From the NCBI RefSeq assembly GCF_018402175.1, contig NZ_JAGYJK010000010.1, positions 1 to 64,000 on the forward strand: a stretch of 64,000 nucleotides of DNA, written 5' to 3'. The stretch comes from Yoonia sp. GTDB lineage: Bacteria; Pseudomonadota; Alphaproteobacteria; Rhodobacterales; Rhodobacteraceae. A model generated the notes under the pieces. It saw only the letters and a program-made list of their open reading frames with translations. It was not told where the DNA came from and made no database searches. Numbering within the stretch: position 1 is the stretch's first letter; each line of letters opens with the position of its first letter. The position numbers were made by a program, and so were the translations under genes. Of the stretch, positions 1 through 9,478 are shown piece by piece.

Positions 1-1
1 G

Positions 2-112
2 GAGGACTGCCCAAAATGCGAAGCCAAAGTGCCTCCCAGAAGGCTGATTGACGCGCTGCGACAAATCAAACGAAAAACACTTGTCCGCGACAAAACAATC
101 AGCCAATATTAA
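2..112 (+). CDS. C-terminal end of an unidentified protein, cut by the window edge
   Basis: An open frame runs from the first bases to a TAA and gives about 36 residues. It is lysine/arginine rich and has a CPKC pair near its start. The composition looks coding, but the fragment is too short to name. The CxxC pair could be part of a small zinc site. It may equally be chance. Confidence 0.25.
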   Translation, partial: EDCPKCEAKVPPRRLIDALRQIKRKTLVRDKTISQY

Positions 113-267
113 TTCGTCGCAGCCAAGGATGATCATACTGATTGTTGCGCTGCTCTCATCCAGATTGTCGCGCTACACAGTTTCAACAAATGACGTCGGT
201 TTTGTATAAGTACCTTGATTTGCCGCGTCATTTACTGCCCCGAGTCAACTCGCAATGGGAACTTGAG

Positions 268-1602
268 ATGTCGCAACAGTTTATCGAATTTCTACAGTCG
301 GCTGATGCGGACAGCATTCCCGAAGAGATGTTTGGGCTTGGCCGAAAGTGGCTGCTCGATCTGCTTGGGGTCGCTGCTGGGGGAACTGAAACTTCGATGT
401 CGCGTATTATGCGTGACCATGTAGCCGAGCATTTTGCTCCGGGCAGACGGAAGGTTCCAATGCTGTTTGATGGTCGGTTGGCCAGTCCGGGCGGGGCCGC
501 GCTCGCGAGCGGCATCACAATCGACGCGTTGGACGCCCATGACGGCCACAAGCTGACCAAGGGCCATGTCGGCTGCGGCGTGCTGCCAGCACTTTTGTCG
601 TTTACGCAAGCCGAGCAGCTGAAAGATGACAGAGGGTTTCTTGCGTCTCTGGTTGTGGGTTATGAGATCGGGACGCGTGCTGGTATCTCGCTGCACCGTA
701 CCGCCTGCGATTATCATACCTCCGGCGCTTGGATAGCGATCGCAGCCGCCGCCCTTGGGGCGCGCAGCATGGGCTTGGATAGCACCAAGACACGCGAAGC
801 GATTGGCATTGCAGAATATCATGGGCCACGCAGCCAAATGATGCGGGTGGTCGATCAGCCAACTATGGTCAAAGACGGGTCTGGCTGGGGAGCCATGGCG
901 GGTGTTTCAGCGGCGTACCTTGCGGCGGAAGGGTTCACAGGCGCGCCTGCTGTCACCGTGGAAGGGGAGGACGTCGCCGACCTTTGGGATGATCTGGGAC
1001 AGACATGGCGTATTGCGGAGCAATATTACAAGCACTACCCAATTTGCCGGTGGGCGCAGCCGCCAGTGCAGGCTGTTCTTAATCTTCGGAAAAACAATGA
1101 CTTGAAGTCTGAAGATGTTGAAAAGATCGAAATCACGACGTTCCACAACTCCAAACGTCTTGCCAAAAGTGCGCCCGTTACGACCGAAGAGGCGCAGTAC
1201 TCAACGGCCTATCCGACTACTGTAGCCATGGTGCGCGGGCAGGTGTCACCCGATGATGTCATGGAGCAAAGCTTTAGCGATCCAGAAATCAAACGCCTCG
1301 CCGCTGGCATGAGTGTGGTCGAAAGCGACGCCTACAATGCGGCCTTCCCAGCCAACCGCATCTCAAGTGTGACGTTGACTTTGAAGAACGGCGAAAAGCT
1401 GACCTCGGGAGATACCGAGGCACTTGGTGATCCTGAGAACCCCGTGACGGAAGAGGAAGTCAAAGCTAAGTTTCATGCCTATGCAGGGCCAAAATTAGGA
1501 AGCGAGCGAACGGCTGCCCTGGAAAAAGCAGTTGGTCAGTTAGGCAATGGAGAGGGTTTAGAGTCCCTTCAAGACCTCATCTTCGCGCCGGTTTACACTT
1601 AG
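268..1602 (+). CDS. MmgE/PrpD family protein (2-methylcitrate dehydratase-like)
   Basis: Soluble 444-residue member of the MmgE/PrpD family, which includes 2-methylcitrate dehydratase and cis-aconitate decarboxylase. The N-terminus (a helical segment, then KWLLDLLGVAAGG) and the conserved central blocks with DALDAHDGH, GYEIGTRAG and YYKHYPICRW fit the family over its full length. The frame is open from 142, but family homology begins at the ATG at 268, which has GGGA about 8 bases upstream, so I place the start there. The exact substrate cannot be told from sequence. It lies upstream of dddP but is separated from it by transposase debris, so a shared role in acrylate/propionate metabolism is only a guess. 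Confidence 0.8.
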   Translation: MSQQFIEFLQSADADSIPEEMFGLGRKWLLDLLGVAAGGTETSMSRIMRDHVAEHFAPGRRKVPMLFDGRLASPGGAALASGITIDALDAHDGHKLTKGHVGCGVLPALLSFTQAEQLKDDRGFLASLVVGYEIGTRAGISLHRTACDYHTSGAWIAIAAAALGARSMGLDSTKTREAIGIAEYHGPRSQMMRVVDQPTMVKDGSGWGAMAGVSAAYLAAEGFTGAPAVTVEGEDVADLWDDLGQTWRIAEQYYKHYPICRWAQPPVQAVLNLRKNNDLKSEDVEKIEITTFHNSKRLAKSAPVTTEEAQYSTAYPTTVAMVRGQVSPDDVMEQSFSDPEIKRLAAGMSVVESDAYNAAFPANRISSVTLTLKNGEKLTSGDTEALGDPENPVTEEEVKAKFHAYAGPKLGSERTAALEKAVGQLGNGEGLESLQDLIFAPVYT

Positions 1603-1775
1603 GCGCGCGAGGGTACCGAGACGGTAAAATCTCCATTGTACAGGTTGATGCAAGATTGACAGGAACAGAAAACTGGTTCCGCTGGTTGGAAACGAGAGCC
1701 AGACAGGCCGCAACAGAGAAAGTAACCGCCCGATTGGGACCGCCTGCTGCGTGTGTTTCGCGCATGCTAAGAGAT

Positions 1776-1799
1776 GTCAGTAATGACGTCATTATTGAC
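1776..1799. repeat. 24-bp near-perfect palindrome
   Basis: Arms GTCAGTAATGAC and GTCATTATTGAC meet without a spacer and pair at 11 of 12 positions. The core AATGACGTCATT is perfect. It lies 24 bases before the IS66-like remnant at 1823 and 174 bases after the PrpD-family gene. It could be an operator, a recombination site, or chance in a scarred region. Confidence 0.45.
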
Positions 1800-1822
1800 G
1801 TTTCTAACGTTGTGGGGGTGGC

Positions 1823-1921
1823 ATGCGCGGTAAAACTCTTGGACTTGAGCGTCGACATCGATGGAGCGATGACGAGAAGCTCGCGATCGTAAATTCTGTT
1901 GGTGTTGGCGGGGCGACGGTG
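1823..1921 (+). pseudogene. IS66-type TnpA N-terminal remnant
   Basis: About 33 codons resemble the N-terminus of the small IS66-family protein TnpA: a basic stretch, then RHRWSDDEKLAIV, the start of its helix-turn-helix. Homology stops abruptly and the frame runs on into sequence of another transposase family. It is a dead fragment and marks an insertion-sequence scar. Confidence 0.55.
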
Positions 1922-2032
1922 ATCCCCGCGATCTACGAACTTCTGGAAGAGGCAGGCTACTTCTACGCCATCTGGCTACCTGCCAACAACGTCTTGCGCG
2001 AGAAGATCGCGCATCGGCTGACGCGGCCCGTG
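1922..2032 (+). pseudogene. IS1380-family transposase internal remnant
   Basis: Roughly 37 codons match the internal part of IS1380 transposases, including the recognisable stretches YELLEEAG, AIWLPANNVL and HRLTRPV. In intact elements this is followed by a GRP motif, which is absent here. It is fused in frame to the IS66-like fragment before it, so two different insertion sequences decayed on top of each other. No terminal repeats were found. Confidence 0.55.
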
Positions 2033-2173
2033 GTGCGATCCGCCCTGTTCCAGCAGCTTGCGCGACCGAAGACACCGGTTGGGGCGAAAAATGCTTTTCC
2101 AGCGGGCAAAATCAGGCGATCTTCACGTCATACCGTAGGCCACATGGGGAATGTCGGCTTCGAACCATAACTG

Positions 2174-2224
2174 GTTTGCCGAGGTCGCAAACTGGCCAGA
2201 CAGCAGAGTTTGCGGCGGGCAAAA
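2174..2224. promoter_or_regulatory. Pair of TTTGC/GCAAA dyads upstream of dddP
   Basis: Two inverted repeats lie in the 120 bases before dddP: GTTTGC-N7-GCAAAC at 2174-2192 and TTTGC-N5-GCAAA at 2209-2223. They share the same half-site and are about 33 bases apart centre to centre. This is the arrangement expected of a regulator binding twice. No regulator gene is adjacent, so the assignment is inference. Confidence 0.3.
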
Positions 2225-2290
2225 AAAGTAGGGTCTTCAAGAAACGCAATCGTGCGAGGCCGACACCACTACGCGATGGAGCGCCAGCCA

Positions 2291-3637
2291 ATGACCGAGC
2301 CTTACGCACATCTGCGCCGCAAGATCGATCCATCGCAGGGCGAACTCCTTGGGGATGGATCTCCGAATGACAACGATCGGGTCGAAATCGGACCCACGCA
2401 ACTGGCGTTCCGCGAATGGGCAGCGGCAGGGCTGAGCTTGCCCAATCTCAACTCGATGCGCGCTTACCGGCACCAGCGTTTGGTGAAGGCCATTATCGCG
2501 CGCGGCTATGGTGGTGTGTTGTTGTTTGATCCGCTCAACATTCGCTACGCCACCGACACTACCAACATGCAACTCTGGAATAGCCACAATCCATTTCGTG
2601 CCTGCATGGTTCTGGCTGACGGCCACATGGTGGTCTGGGAGTACAAGCAGGCACCGTTTCTGGTCACGTTCAATCCACTGGTCAGCGAACTGCGCACGGG
2701 TGCGTCGTTCTTCTACAATGTCTGCGGCGACCGCACCGCACAGGATGCCCGCGACTTCGCAGGGCAGATCGACGAGGTCATGCGTGCCCATGCCGGGACC
2801 AACCGGCGGCTGGCGGTGGACAAGATCATGGTTCACGGTTTGCGCGCGCTGGAGCGCGCGGGCTTCGAGGTCATGGAGGGCGAGGAACTGACCGAGCGCG
2901 CTCGAGCGATCAAGGGCCCCGACGAGGTTCTGGCCATGCGCTGCGCACACCATGCCTGCGAATCCGCCATCGCCAAGATGGAAAGCTTTGCACGCGAAGA
3001 GGTACCGAAAGGAGGTATCAGCGAAGACGATATCTGGGCCGAACTGCATCGGGGCAACATCCGGCGCGGTGGCGAATGGATCGAGACACGATTACTCGCC
3101 TCAGGGCCGCGCACCAATCCGTGGTTTCAGGAATGTGGCCCGCGCCTCGTGCAGCACAACGAGATCGTCGCCTTTGATACGGATCTGATCGGCGCTTACG
3201 GGATTTGCATCGACATCTCGCGCACATGGTGGATCGGAGATCGGCACCCGCGCCCCGATATGGTTGCGGCAATGCGCCATGCTCGCGATCATCTGGACAG
3301 CCATTTCGAACGCCTGCGTCCCGGTGTTTCGATCAAAGAGCTGACCCATGGCGGACACGAACTTGAGCCGAAGTATCAGCGGCAGAAATACTCCTGTAAG
3401 ATGCATGGCGTCGGTCTGTGCGACGAGTGGCCCTTTGTCCCTTACCCCGATGGGTGGGTAGACGGGGCCTTTGATGTCGCGCTCGAACCCGGAATGGTCC
3501 TGTGCATCGAGGCGCTGGTCAGCCCCGAGGGGGGCGATTTCTCGATCAAGATCGAGGATCAGGTTCTGATCACTCAAACCGGCGCCGAGAACCTGACCCA
3601 CTATCCCTTCGATCAGGCGCTGTGCCAAGCCTCCTGA
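2291..3637 (+). CDS. dddP: DMSP lyase DddP (M24 fold)
   Basis: Cleaves dimethylsulfoniopropionate to dimethyl sulfide and acrylate. It belongs to the M24 metallopeptidase fold but acts as a lyase. The 448-residue protein resembles Roseobacter DddP from end to end. From the ATG at 2291 (GGAG nine bases upstream) the metal ligands fall at Asp296, Asp298, Asp308, His372, Glu407 and Glu422, and the proposed catalytic base at Asp378. Each is one higher than the numbering I recall for the Ruegeria lacuscaerulensis enzyme. An upstream in-frame ATG at 2276 lacks a good binding site. The gene is intact although remnants of insertion sequences and a restriction locus flank it. No acrylate-handling genes such as acuI or acuK are beside it. 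Confidence 0.93.
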   Translation: MTEPYAHLRRKIDPSQGELLGDGSPNDNDRVEIGPTQLAFREWAAAGLSLPNLNSMRAYRHQRLVKAIIARGYGGVLLFDPLNIRYATDTTNMQLWNSHNPFRACMVLADGHMVVWEYKQAPFLVTFNPLVSELRTGASFFYNVCGDRTAQDARDFAGQIDEVMRAHAGTNRRLAVDKIMVHGLRALERAGFEVMEGEELTERARAIKGPDEVLAMRCAHHACESAIAKMESFAREEVPKGGISEDDIWAELHRGNIRRGGEWIETRLLASGPRTNPWFQECGPRLVQHNEIVAFDTDLIGAYGICIDISRTWWIGDRHPRPDMVAAMRHARDHLDSHFERLRPGVSIKELTHGGHELEPKYQRQKYSCKMHGVGLCDEWPFVPYPDGWVDGAFDVALEPGMVLCIEALVSPEGGDFSIKIEDQVLITQTGAENLTHYPFDQALCQAS

Positions 3638-3738
3638 GCCATGGCTGGCCCAAATGGTCGCTGGTCGGTTTCGCAGGTCTTGAAGAGGTCCGCTTCGAAC
3701 CCGAGGTTTGCCCCGCTGTTGTTTGGCTGTTTTGCCAT
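3613..3738 (-). pseudogene. hsdM 5' remnant (type I restriction methyltransferase)
   Basis: The first ~20 codons read like the N-terminus of type I restriction methyltransferases (MAK.., then NLGFEADLFK). After that the frame leaves the family and stops, running into the end of dddP on the other strand. The ATG overlaps the stop of the Phd antitoxin gene by one base (TAATG), so the two were once a coupled operon. The rest of hsdM and any hsdS/hsdR are gone. The breakpoint is near 3679. Confidence 0.5.
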
Positions 3739-3920
3739 TATGCGTCACCCTTATTCTGCGACGGAAGAACAGTGTCCCCAGTCAATTTCTCGTATTCCTC
3801 GACCGCCATGACCACGACGAATGGCCGACCGTGCTTTTCGACGACAACGGGCTCGCCACGTGCAGTATCAATCATGCGGCCAAAATTGTATTTGGCCGCA
3901 CGGGCGGAAATCGCCTTCAT
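3738..3920 (-). CDS. Phd/YefM-family antitoxin
   Basis: A 60-residue protein with the Phd/YefM pattern: an N-terminal AKYNFGRMID helix, PVVVEKHGRPFVVVM strands, then an EEYEKL helix. Such proteins usually repress their own promoter and neutralise a downstream RNase or kinase toxin. Here no toxin follows. The stop overlaps the start of an hsdM remnant, so in this locus it probably served a restriction operon. It may be an orphan that is still expressed. Confidence 0.8.
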   Translation of the reverse strand: MKAISARAAKYNFGRMIDTARGEPVVVEKHGRPFVVVMAVEEYEKLTGDTVLPSQNKGDA

Positions 3921-3990
3921 GGGACATCTCCCTTTTCAAGGCATTGTGGCCACAATGGCCAGATGCGTCAATCGCGGATCAACCCAGCCA

Positions 3991-4320
3991 CTAAGATTTT
4001 ATGATCGCAGGAACGCCAGATCCTGACAGCCCCTTTCTGGAGGCCTCGCCCGCCATCGCGGCAAAACTGTCCGCCTCATCGTTCAGCCTGAGTCTCATGC
4101 TGATCAGCCCGTGCAGAAGGGTGCGGGCGTAGGCGAAAGTGTCCAAAAATTTGTTGCATTCGCCGTCGCGCTTTGGCCGCCGGGAGCGTAAGGGATGGCT
4201 CCGCTCGAAACGGTTCAGAACACGCTCGGCGGTCAGCTGGAGAAAACAGTCCTCATCGAGGTTTTGTGGGAAATGGGCAAAGCCCGGCCTGGGCATACTG
4301 GACTTGAAGGTAACTCCCAA
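3991..4320 (-). pseudogene. Phage terminase large subunit (GpA type) C-terminal remnant
   Basis: A 109-codon frame resembles the end of lambda GpA-type terminases: MPRPGFAHFP matches the PGPGYCHFP block, followed by an LTAERV helix and a degenerate version of the final NEALDCRVYAYAA segment (CNKFLDTFAYARTLL). The ATPase part is missing. It suggests a prophage remnant. Similarity was judged by eye from memory of the family, so the call is moderate. Confidence 0.4.
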
Positions 4321-4361
4321 GCACCCCTAGCGCGATAACGAGGTGCATAGGGTGCCTGCCG

Positions 4362-4553
4362 TCAGAGGCGTGCAATGATCTGAGGTGGTGACAGGGTCAG
4401 GGTTTCGAGGATGTTGAGCCCGTGCTTTCTGGCCGTCGAGATGACAGACCTGATGTCGGCGAAGACCTGCGCTCCCTCGAGGGTGCGGAAGGTGGCGTCG
4501 ATGCGGTAATGCGTGAAGGCGGAATCGCAGACCGCGTGCAACCAATGCAGCTT
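4362..4553 (-). pseudogene. Transposase C-terminal remnant abutting groEL
   Basis: The minus-strand frame ending at 4362 reads like a transposase C-terminus ([20 protein letters not shown], then [15 protein letters not shown]), probably IS66-like. It begins exactly where groEL homology starts on the other strand, so the insertion or a later deletion removed the groEL start. The family assignment is tentative. The junction itself is clear. Confidence 0.45.
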
Positions 4554-6098
<1,545 letters not shown>

Positions 6099-6123
6099 GC
6101 CCAGCCTGACCGCAAGAGAACGA

Positions 6124-6152
6124 GGGTCCGCTGATGCGGGCCCTTTTCTTTT
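6124..6152 (+). terminator. Rho-independent terminator after groEL
   Basis: Stem GGGTCCGC / GCGGGCCC with one G-U pair and loop TGAT, followed by TTTTCTTTT. It lies 26 bases past the groEL stop and is well preserved despite the loss of the gene's start. Confidence 0.85.
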
Positions 6153-6201
6153 GGGCGGCGAGCCTAGTGCAACCTCAGAAGAACGACGCCGCCAAACCAA
6201 A

Positions 6202-6516
6202 TCAACTTGCGAGGTTGACGAGAACTCTGCCGTTTTCGACACGAACCGGATAAGTGCGCAGGGCCACACAAACCGGTGACCCTTTTGGGGAACCGTCGCG
6301 AATATCAAAGCGACCGTTGTGCTTTGGGCACTCGATGATGTGATCCATCAGCAGGCCGTCTCCAAGATCAACCTGTTCGTGGGTGCAGAGTCCGTCTGAG
6401 CAGAAATACTCTCCAGCGTCCGTGTGATAGACAGCGTAGAGATTGCCCTCGTATTCAAGGGTGATAAGGTCGTCGGCCTCTATGTCGTCAGAGGCACATA
6501 GGTCGGTCCAGACCAT
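6202..6516 (-). CDS. Rieske-type [2Fe-2S] ferredoxin
   Basis: A 104-residue soluble Rieske protein with Cys44-x-His46 and Cys63-x2-His66 as cluster ligands. It is the size of ferredoxin components of non-haem oxygenases. Start at the ATG at 6516 with AAAGGA upstream; the frame also opens with TTG at 6531. It is the last gene of the minus-strand arm, 42 bases after the desaturase stop, and is the obvious electron donor for it. It might also serve the P450 encoded in the opposite arm. No matching reductase is in the window. Confidence 0.88.
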   Translation of the reverse strand: MVWTDLCASDDIEADDLITLEYEGNLYAVYHTDAGEYFCSDGLCTHEQVDLGDGLLMDHIIECPKHNGRFDIRDGSPKGSPVCVALRTYPVRVENGRVLVNLAS

Positions 6517-6557
6517 CGGGAATCCTTTCAATAAAAGGGTTTGTTATGCAAGAGTGG

Positions 6558-7634
6558 CTAGGGCTGCGCCTGATGGTTTGCGCTGGGGGGAAGCGACTTG
6601 ACTATGAAATAGTCCGGGTCCCGCAACTGGCGCAGCAGGGCTGGCATGATTTCCCACCAGGCGGCAAACAGGCTGGGGCAGGGGGCCGGGCAATCGTGCC
6701 GCACCACTTCATGCAGGCGCGGCAGTGCGTGGTAAGGGACCATAGGGAACATGTGGTGTTCGACGTGGTAGTTCATGTTGGAATAGATGAATCGCACCGG
6801 TGCGCTCATCAGAACGGTGCGGGCGTTCAGACGGTGGTCGAGCACATCCTCGGCCAATCCCGCGTGCTGGGGCAAGCCCACCACGATCAGGAACCAGACG
6901 CCATAAGCGCGGGGCAGGCCGATCAGCATGGCGGGCAGGAGCGACCAGGTGAAAAGACAGGCCAGCACCACGGCGGCGTAGATCGCAACGTGGATCCGTG
7001 CCACGAGAAAGGCGCGGTGCCATTCGGTCTGGGGGACGTAGTCCGCTTCATCCTCGCTCAGCTTGCCGCGGGCGTGACTAATCAGCTTGGCAAGCTCTGA
7101 CGGGATCGCCGTGATCCCGACGGTCTTGAGCACCAAAAGGATGAGTTGTGGGGGGCGCATCAGGCTGATTTCCGGGTCTCGGCCCACGATGATGGTGTCG
7201 GTGTGGTGCCGCGAATGGCTCCACCGCCAAACGACTGAATTGCGCATCATCAAGAACGACGCAAACTCATAGACCACGTCGTTCATCCAGCGCGTCTTGA
7301 AGGCGGTACCGTGACCCATCTCGTGCCAACGGCTGTCGGCGGCTGAACCGTAAAGCACGCCATAGATCGCAAAGACCGGAACTGCCCACCAACTGCCCCA
7401 CAGAGCCACACCAAGCGCCCCGGTCAGCAGCAACAGGGCGATCCAGATCGCCGTGTCGCGCAGGGCCGGGCCGTCTGAGCGTTTCATCAGCTCTTTCATC
7501 ACCTTGCGATCCACTGGTGTGCGATACCAGTCGGCGCTTGCCAGACCTGCTTCGATTGCGGTCTCGCGGGCGGTTCCGTGCAGGGAATAATCCCTATTGG
7601 ACGGGAAACGCAACGGGGCAAGTATATCGATCAC
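6558..7634 (-). CDS. Membrane fatty-acid-desaturase-type di-iron enzyme
   Basis: Integral membrane oxygenase of the fatty acid desaturase / alkane hydroxylase superfamily. From the GTG start the three histidine boxes are HEMGH (104-108), HSRHH (140-144) and HVEHH (290-294), with extra membrane segments around 62-98 and 215-255. The ATG at 7682 would overlap the previous gene by 47 bases. The GTG at 7634 follows that gene's stop by one base and has GGAG six bases upstream, so I prefer it (358 residues). A Rieske ferredoxin follows directly. The substrate is unknown: a lipid, an alkyl chain, or a sugar-derived compound imported by this locus. Confidence 0.85.
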   Translation of the reverse strand: MIDILAPLRFPSNRDYSLHGTARETAIEAGLASADWYRTPVDRKVMKELMKRSDGPALRDTAIWIALLLLTGALGVALWGSWWAVPVFAIYGVLYGSAADSRWHEMGHGTAFKTRWMNDVVYEFASFLMMRNSVVWRWSHSRHHTDTIIVGRDPEISLMRPPQLILLVLKTVGITAIPSELAKLISHARGKLSEDEADYVPQTEWHRAFLVARIHVAIYAAVVLACLFTWSLLPAMLIGLPRAYGVWFLIVVGLPQHAGLAEDVLDHRLNARTVLMSAPVRFIYSNMNYHVEHHMFPMVPYHALPRLHEVVRHDCPAPCPSLFAAWWEIMPALLRQLRDPDYFIVKSLPPSANHQAQP

Positions 7635-7635
7635 G

Positions 7636-8433
7636 TCAGGCTCCGTCTCGGGGGGAAGCGAGGAATGCGGCGAGGGCCTCATCCTCTGCTTCGTTCAGCA
7701 CGACCTTTTCGTCAGCACCGGGGAAGGCCGAGTTTGCCACGTCCTGCCGGAATGCGGCAAAAGCCTTAACCCGGCGTTCCTGAAGCTGGGCCAGGGCCGT
7801 CGCGAAGTCCTCGTAGACGCGCGAATGGCGCGGCACGTGGCCGGTGGTTTCGCCTAGGACGTCGGTCGCAAAGAGGTACTGCACATCGCAACCGCCGCCA
7901 GACCCCATTGAGATCACGGTCAATGGCGTTGCCCGACAAAGCGCAGTCGCAACCGGCTCGGCGACGATTTCCATCTCGACGGCAAAAGCGCCGGCATCCT
8001 CATAGGACCGAAGGGTCGCCATCAGCGCCTGCGCCTCGGCAAGGGTGCGGCCAAAGGCGCGAAAGCCGGTCAGGCGGGCCTTCTGCGGCACCAAGCCCAT
8101 ATGGCCGATGACGGGTATGCCTTCCTTGGCAAGTTCTGCGATCACGCTGGGGTGCATGGGACAATAGATCGAATCGGCGCCTGCTTCGAGCGCGTCAAAG
8201 GCCTGTCGCTTGGCCTCGTCGGCATTAACCGGCCCGCCGTAACGCAAGCCAAAGCAGAAATGTGTGTCAGGCGCGGCGCGGCGTCGGGCGGCAAACTCCG
8301 GCTCGTTGCCAGAGACGATCATCTCGATGCCGGCCGCCTCGGCGGCTTTGGCATGTTCGGTGCTTTGCACGTTTAACTCGCAAATTTGCCGAACGCCCTT
8401 CAGTGCGCAGATATGGTGGACCTCAAGCTTCAT
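7636..8433 (-). CDS. PanB-superfamily enzyme, divergent ketopantoate hydroxymethyltransferase paralogue
   Basis: 265-residue TIM-barrel protein of the PanB / PEP mutase superfamily. Conserved landmarks are VIGHMGLVPQ, the VEMEIVAEP strand with the catalytic-type Glu, and MGSGGGCDVQ...GHVPRHSR. In true PanB the metal ligands sit in a VGDS loop and an LADLPF strand. Here those positions read IVSGNEP and CFGLRYGG, and the KIEGG strand reads DSIYCP. Metal and substrate residues have therefore changed, and it is unlikely to make pantoate. It overlaps the end of lacI by 11 bases and belongs to a sugar-locus arm, so an aldolase or hydroxymethyl transfer on a catabolic intermediate is plausible but unproven. 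Confidence 0.7.
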   Translation of the reverse strand: MKLEVHHICALKGVRQICELNVQSTEHAKAAEAAGIEMIVSGNEPEFAARRRAAPDTHFCFGLRYGGPVNADEAKRQAFDALEAGADSIYCPMHPSVIAELAKEGIPVIGHMGLVPQKARLTGFRAFGRTLAEAQALMATLRSYEDAGAFAVEMEIVAEPVATALCRATPLTVISMGSGGGCDVQYLFATDVLGETTGHVPRHSRVYEDFATALAQLQERRVKAFAAFRQDVANSAFPGADEKVVLNEAEDEALAAFLASPRDGA

Positions 8434-9478
8434 TTGGCACCGATGGCAGGCAATCGCTTTCGCGCACGATCAGCTTGGGCTTGATGATCTCGTGGTAGAT
8501 CGTCGGGTCGCCGCCCAGTCGAGCAAGGACAAGTCGGCCGAGCCGCAGACCCATGGCGCTCAGATCCTGGCTGAAGGTTGTCAGCGCAGGGCGCACATGA
8601 GCCGATATCGGAGCGTCATCACTGCCAATCAGTGCCACGTCGTGACCAGGGCGCAGGCCGAGGCGTTTCAGCCCCTCGATCGCGGAGATCGCAATCACGT
8701 CGTTGCCGCAGATCAGTGCTGTGGGCATCTTACCTCGCGTATACAGCTCTGTCACCGCGTCGGCGCCTGTCCTGCCGCCGACGGCACATTCGATCTGCCG
8801 CACCGACCCCGGATCATAGCCCGCCGCCAACATCCCCTCTTCGATCCCCTTCAGGGTATGACGAGAATAGGTATAGATCATTGGGGTGGCCAAAAAACCA
8901 ATGCCCACATGACCCAAGGTCAAAAACCGTGCGACAGCTTCTCGGCCGATCCGCAACTGGTCACGATCAACAAAGGAGTGGCTGTTGCGTGACGTCTGGC
9001 CCAGCGTGACGAACGGCATCCCACGCTCTTCGAGCCAGTCGACACGCTCATCTTCGGGCCGGGTGCGGGCGAAAATCACAGCGTCTGATCTGTTGCGTTC
9101 CACGATGCGATGGGTGACCTCCTCCTCGCGCTTGGCGTCGCGGGCCATCACGACCTGCAGGTCGTAATCCTGAGCGGTCAGGGCCATTTCCAACCCGTCA
9201 AGCACGCCCAGAAAGAACGGGTCGGCATATTTTCCCCATGGTTGCGAGACGACGAAGGTGACCGTCTGCGTCGTGTTTCTTCGCAGCATCGAGGCGGCGT
9301 AGTTCGGCTGATAGCCCATCGCCTCGACCACCGCCTCGATCCGCCTGCGAGTTTCGGCGTTGACATCGGTGTAGCCGTTCAGTGCCCGTGATACGGTTGA
9401 TACGGAAAAGCCTGACGCTTGGGCAACCTTGCGGATGCCGGCGCGGATCGGGCGGATTTGGGCAAGTTCTTCGGTCAT
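8423..9478 (-). CDS. LacI-family transcriptional regulator of the sugar locus
   Basis: 351-residue repressor with an N-terminal helix-turn-helix (VAQASGFSVSTVSRALNG, then the hinge GYQPNYAASMLRR) and a periplasmic-binding-protein-like sensor domain. It starts inside the stop of the GH13 gene (ATGA) and overlaps the PanB-like gene, so it is co-transcribed with both. The two CAAAACGTTTTG-type palindromes in the divergent promoter region (11133-11146 and 11249-11263) are typical LacI-family operators and are its likely targets. Release by an imported alpha-glucoside or its product is inferred. Confidence 0.92.
   Translation of the reverse strand: MTEELAQIRPIRAGIRKVAQASGFSVSTVSRALNGYTDVNAETRRRIEAVVEAMGYQPNYAASMLRRNTTQTVTFVVSQPWGKYADPFFLGVLDGLEMALTAQDYDLQVVMARDAKREEEVTHRIVERNRSDAVIFARTRPEDERVDWLEERGMPFVTLGQTSRNSHSFVDRDQLRIGREAVARFLTLGHVGIGFLATPMIYTYSRHTLKGIEEGMLAAGYDPGSVRQIECAVGGRTGADAVTELYTRGKMPTALICGNDVIAISAIEGLKRLGLRPGHDVALIGSDDAPISAHVRPALTTFSQDLSAMGLRLGRLVLARLGGDPTIYHEIIKPKLIVRESDCLPSVPNEA

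Noticed and set aside
2210..2290. Upstream extension of dddP to 2210
   Set aside because: No homology and no binding site; the ATG at 2291 has GGAG at the right distance and matches known DddP starts.
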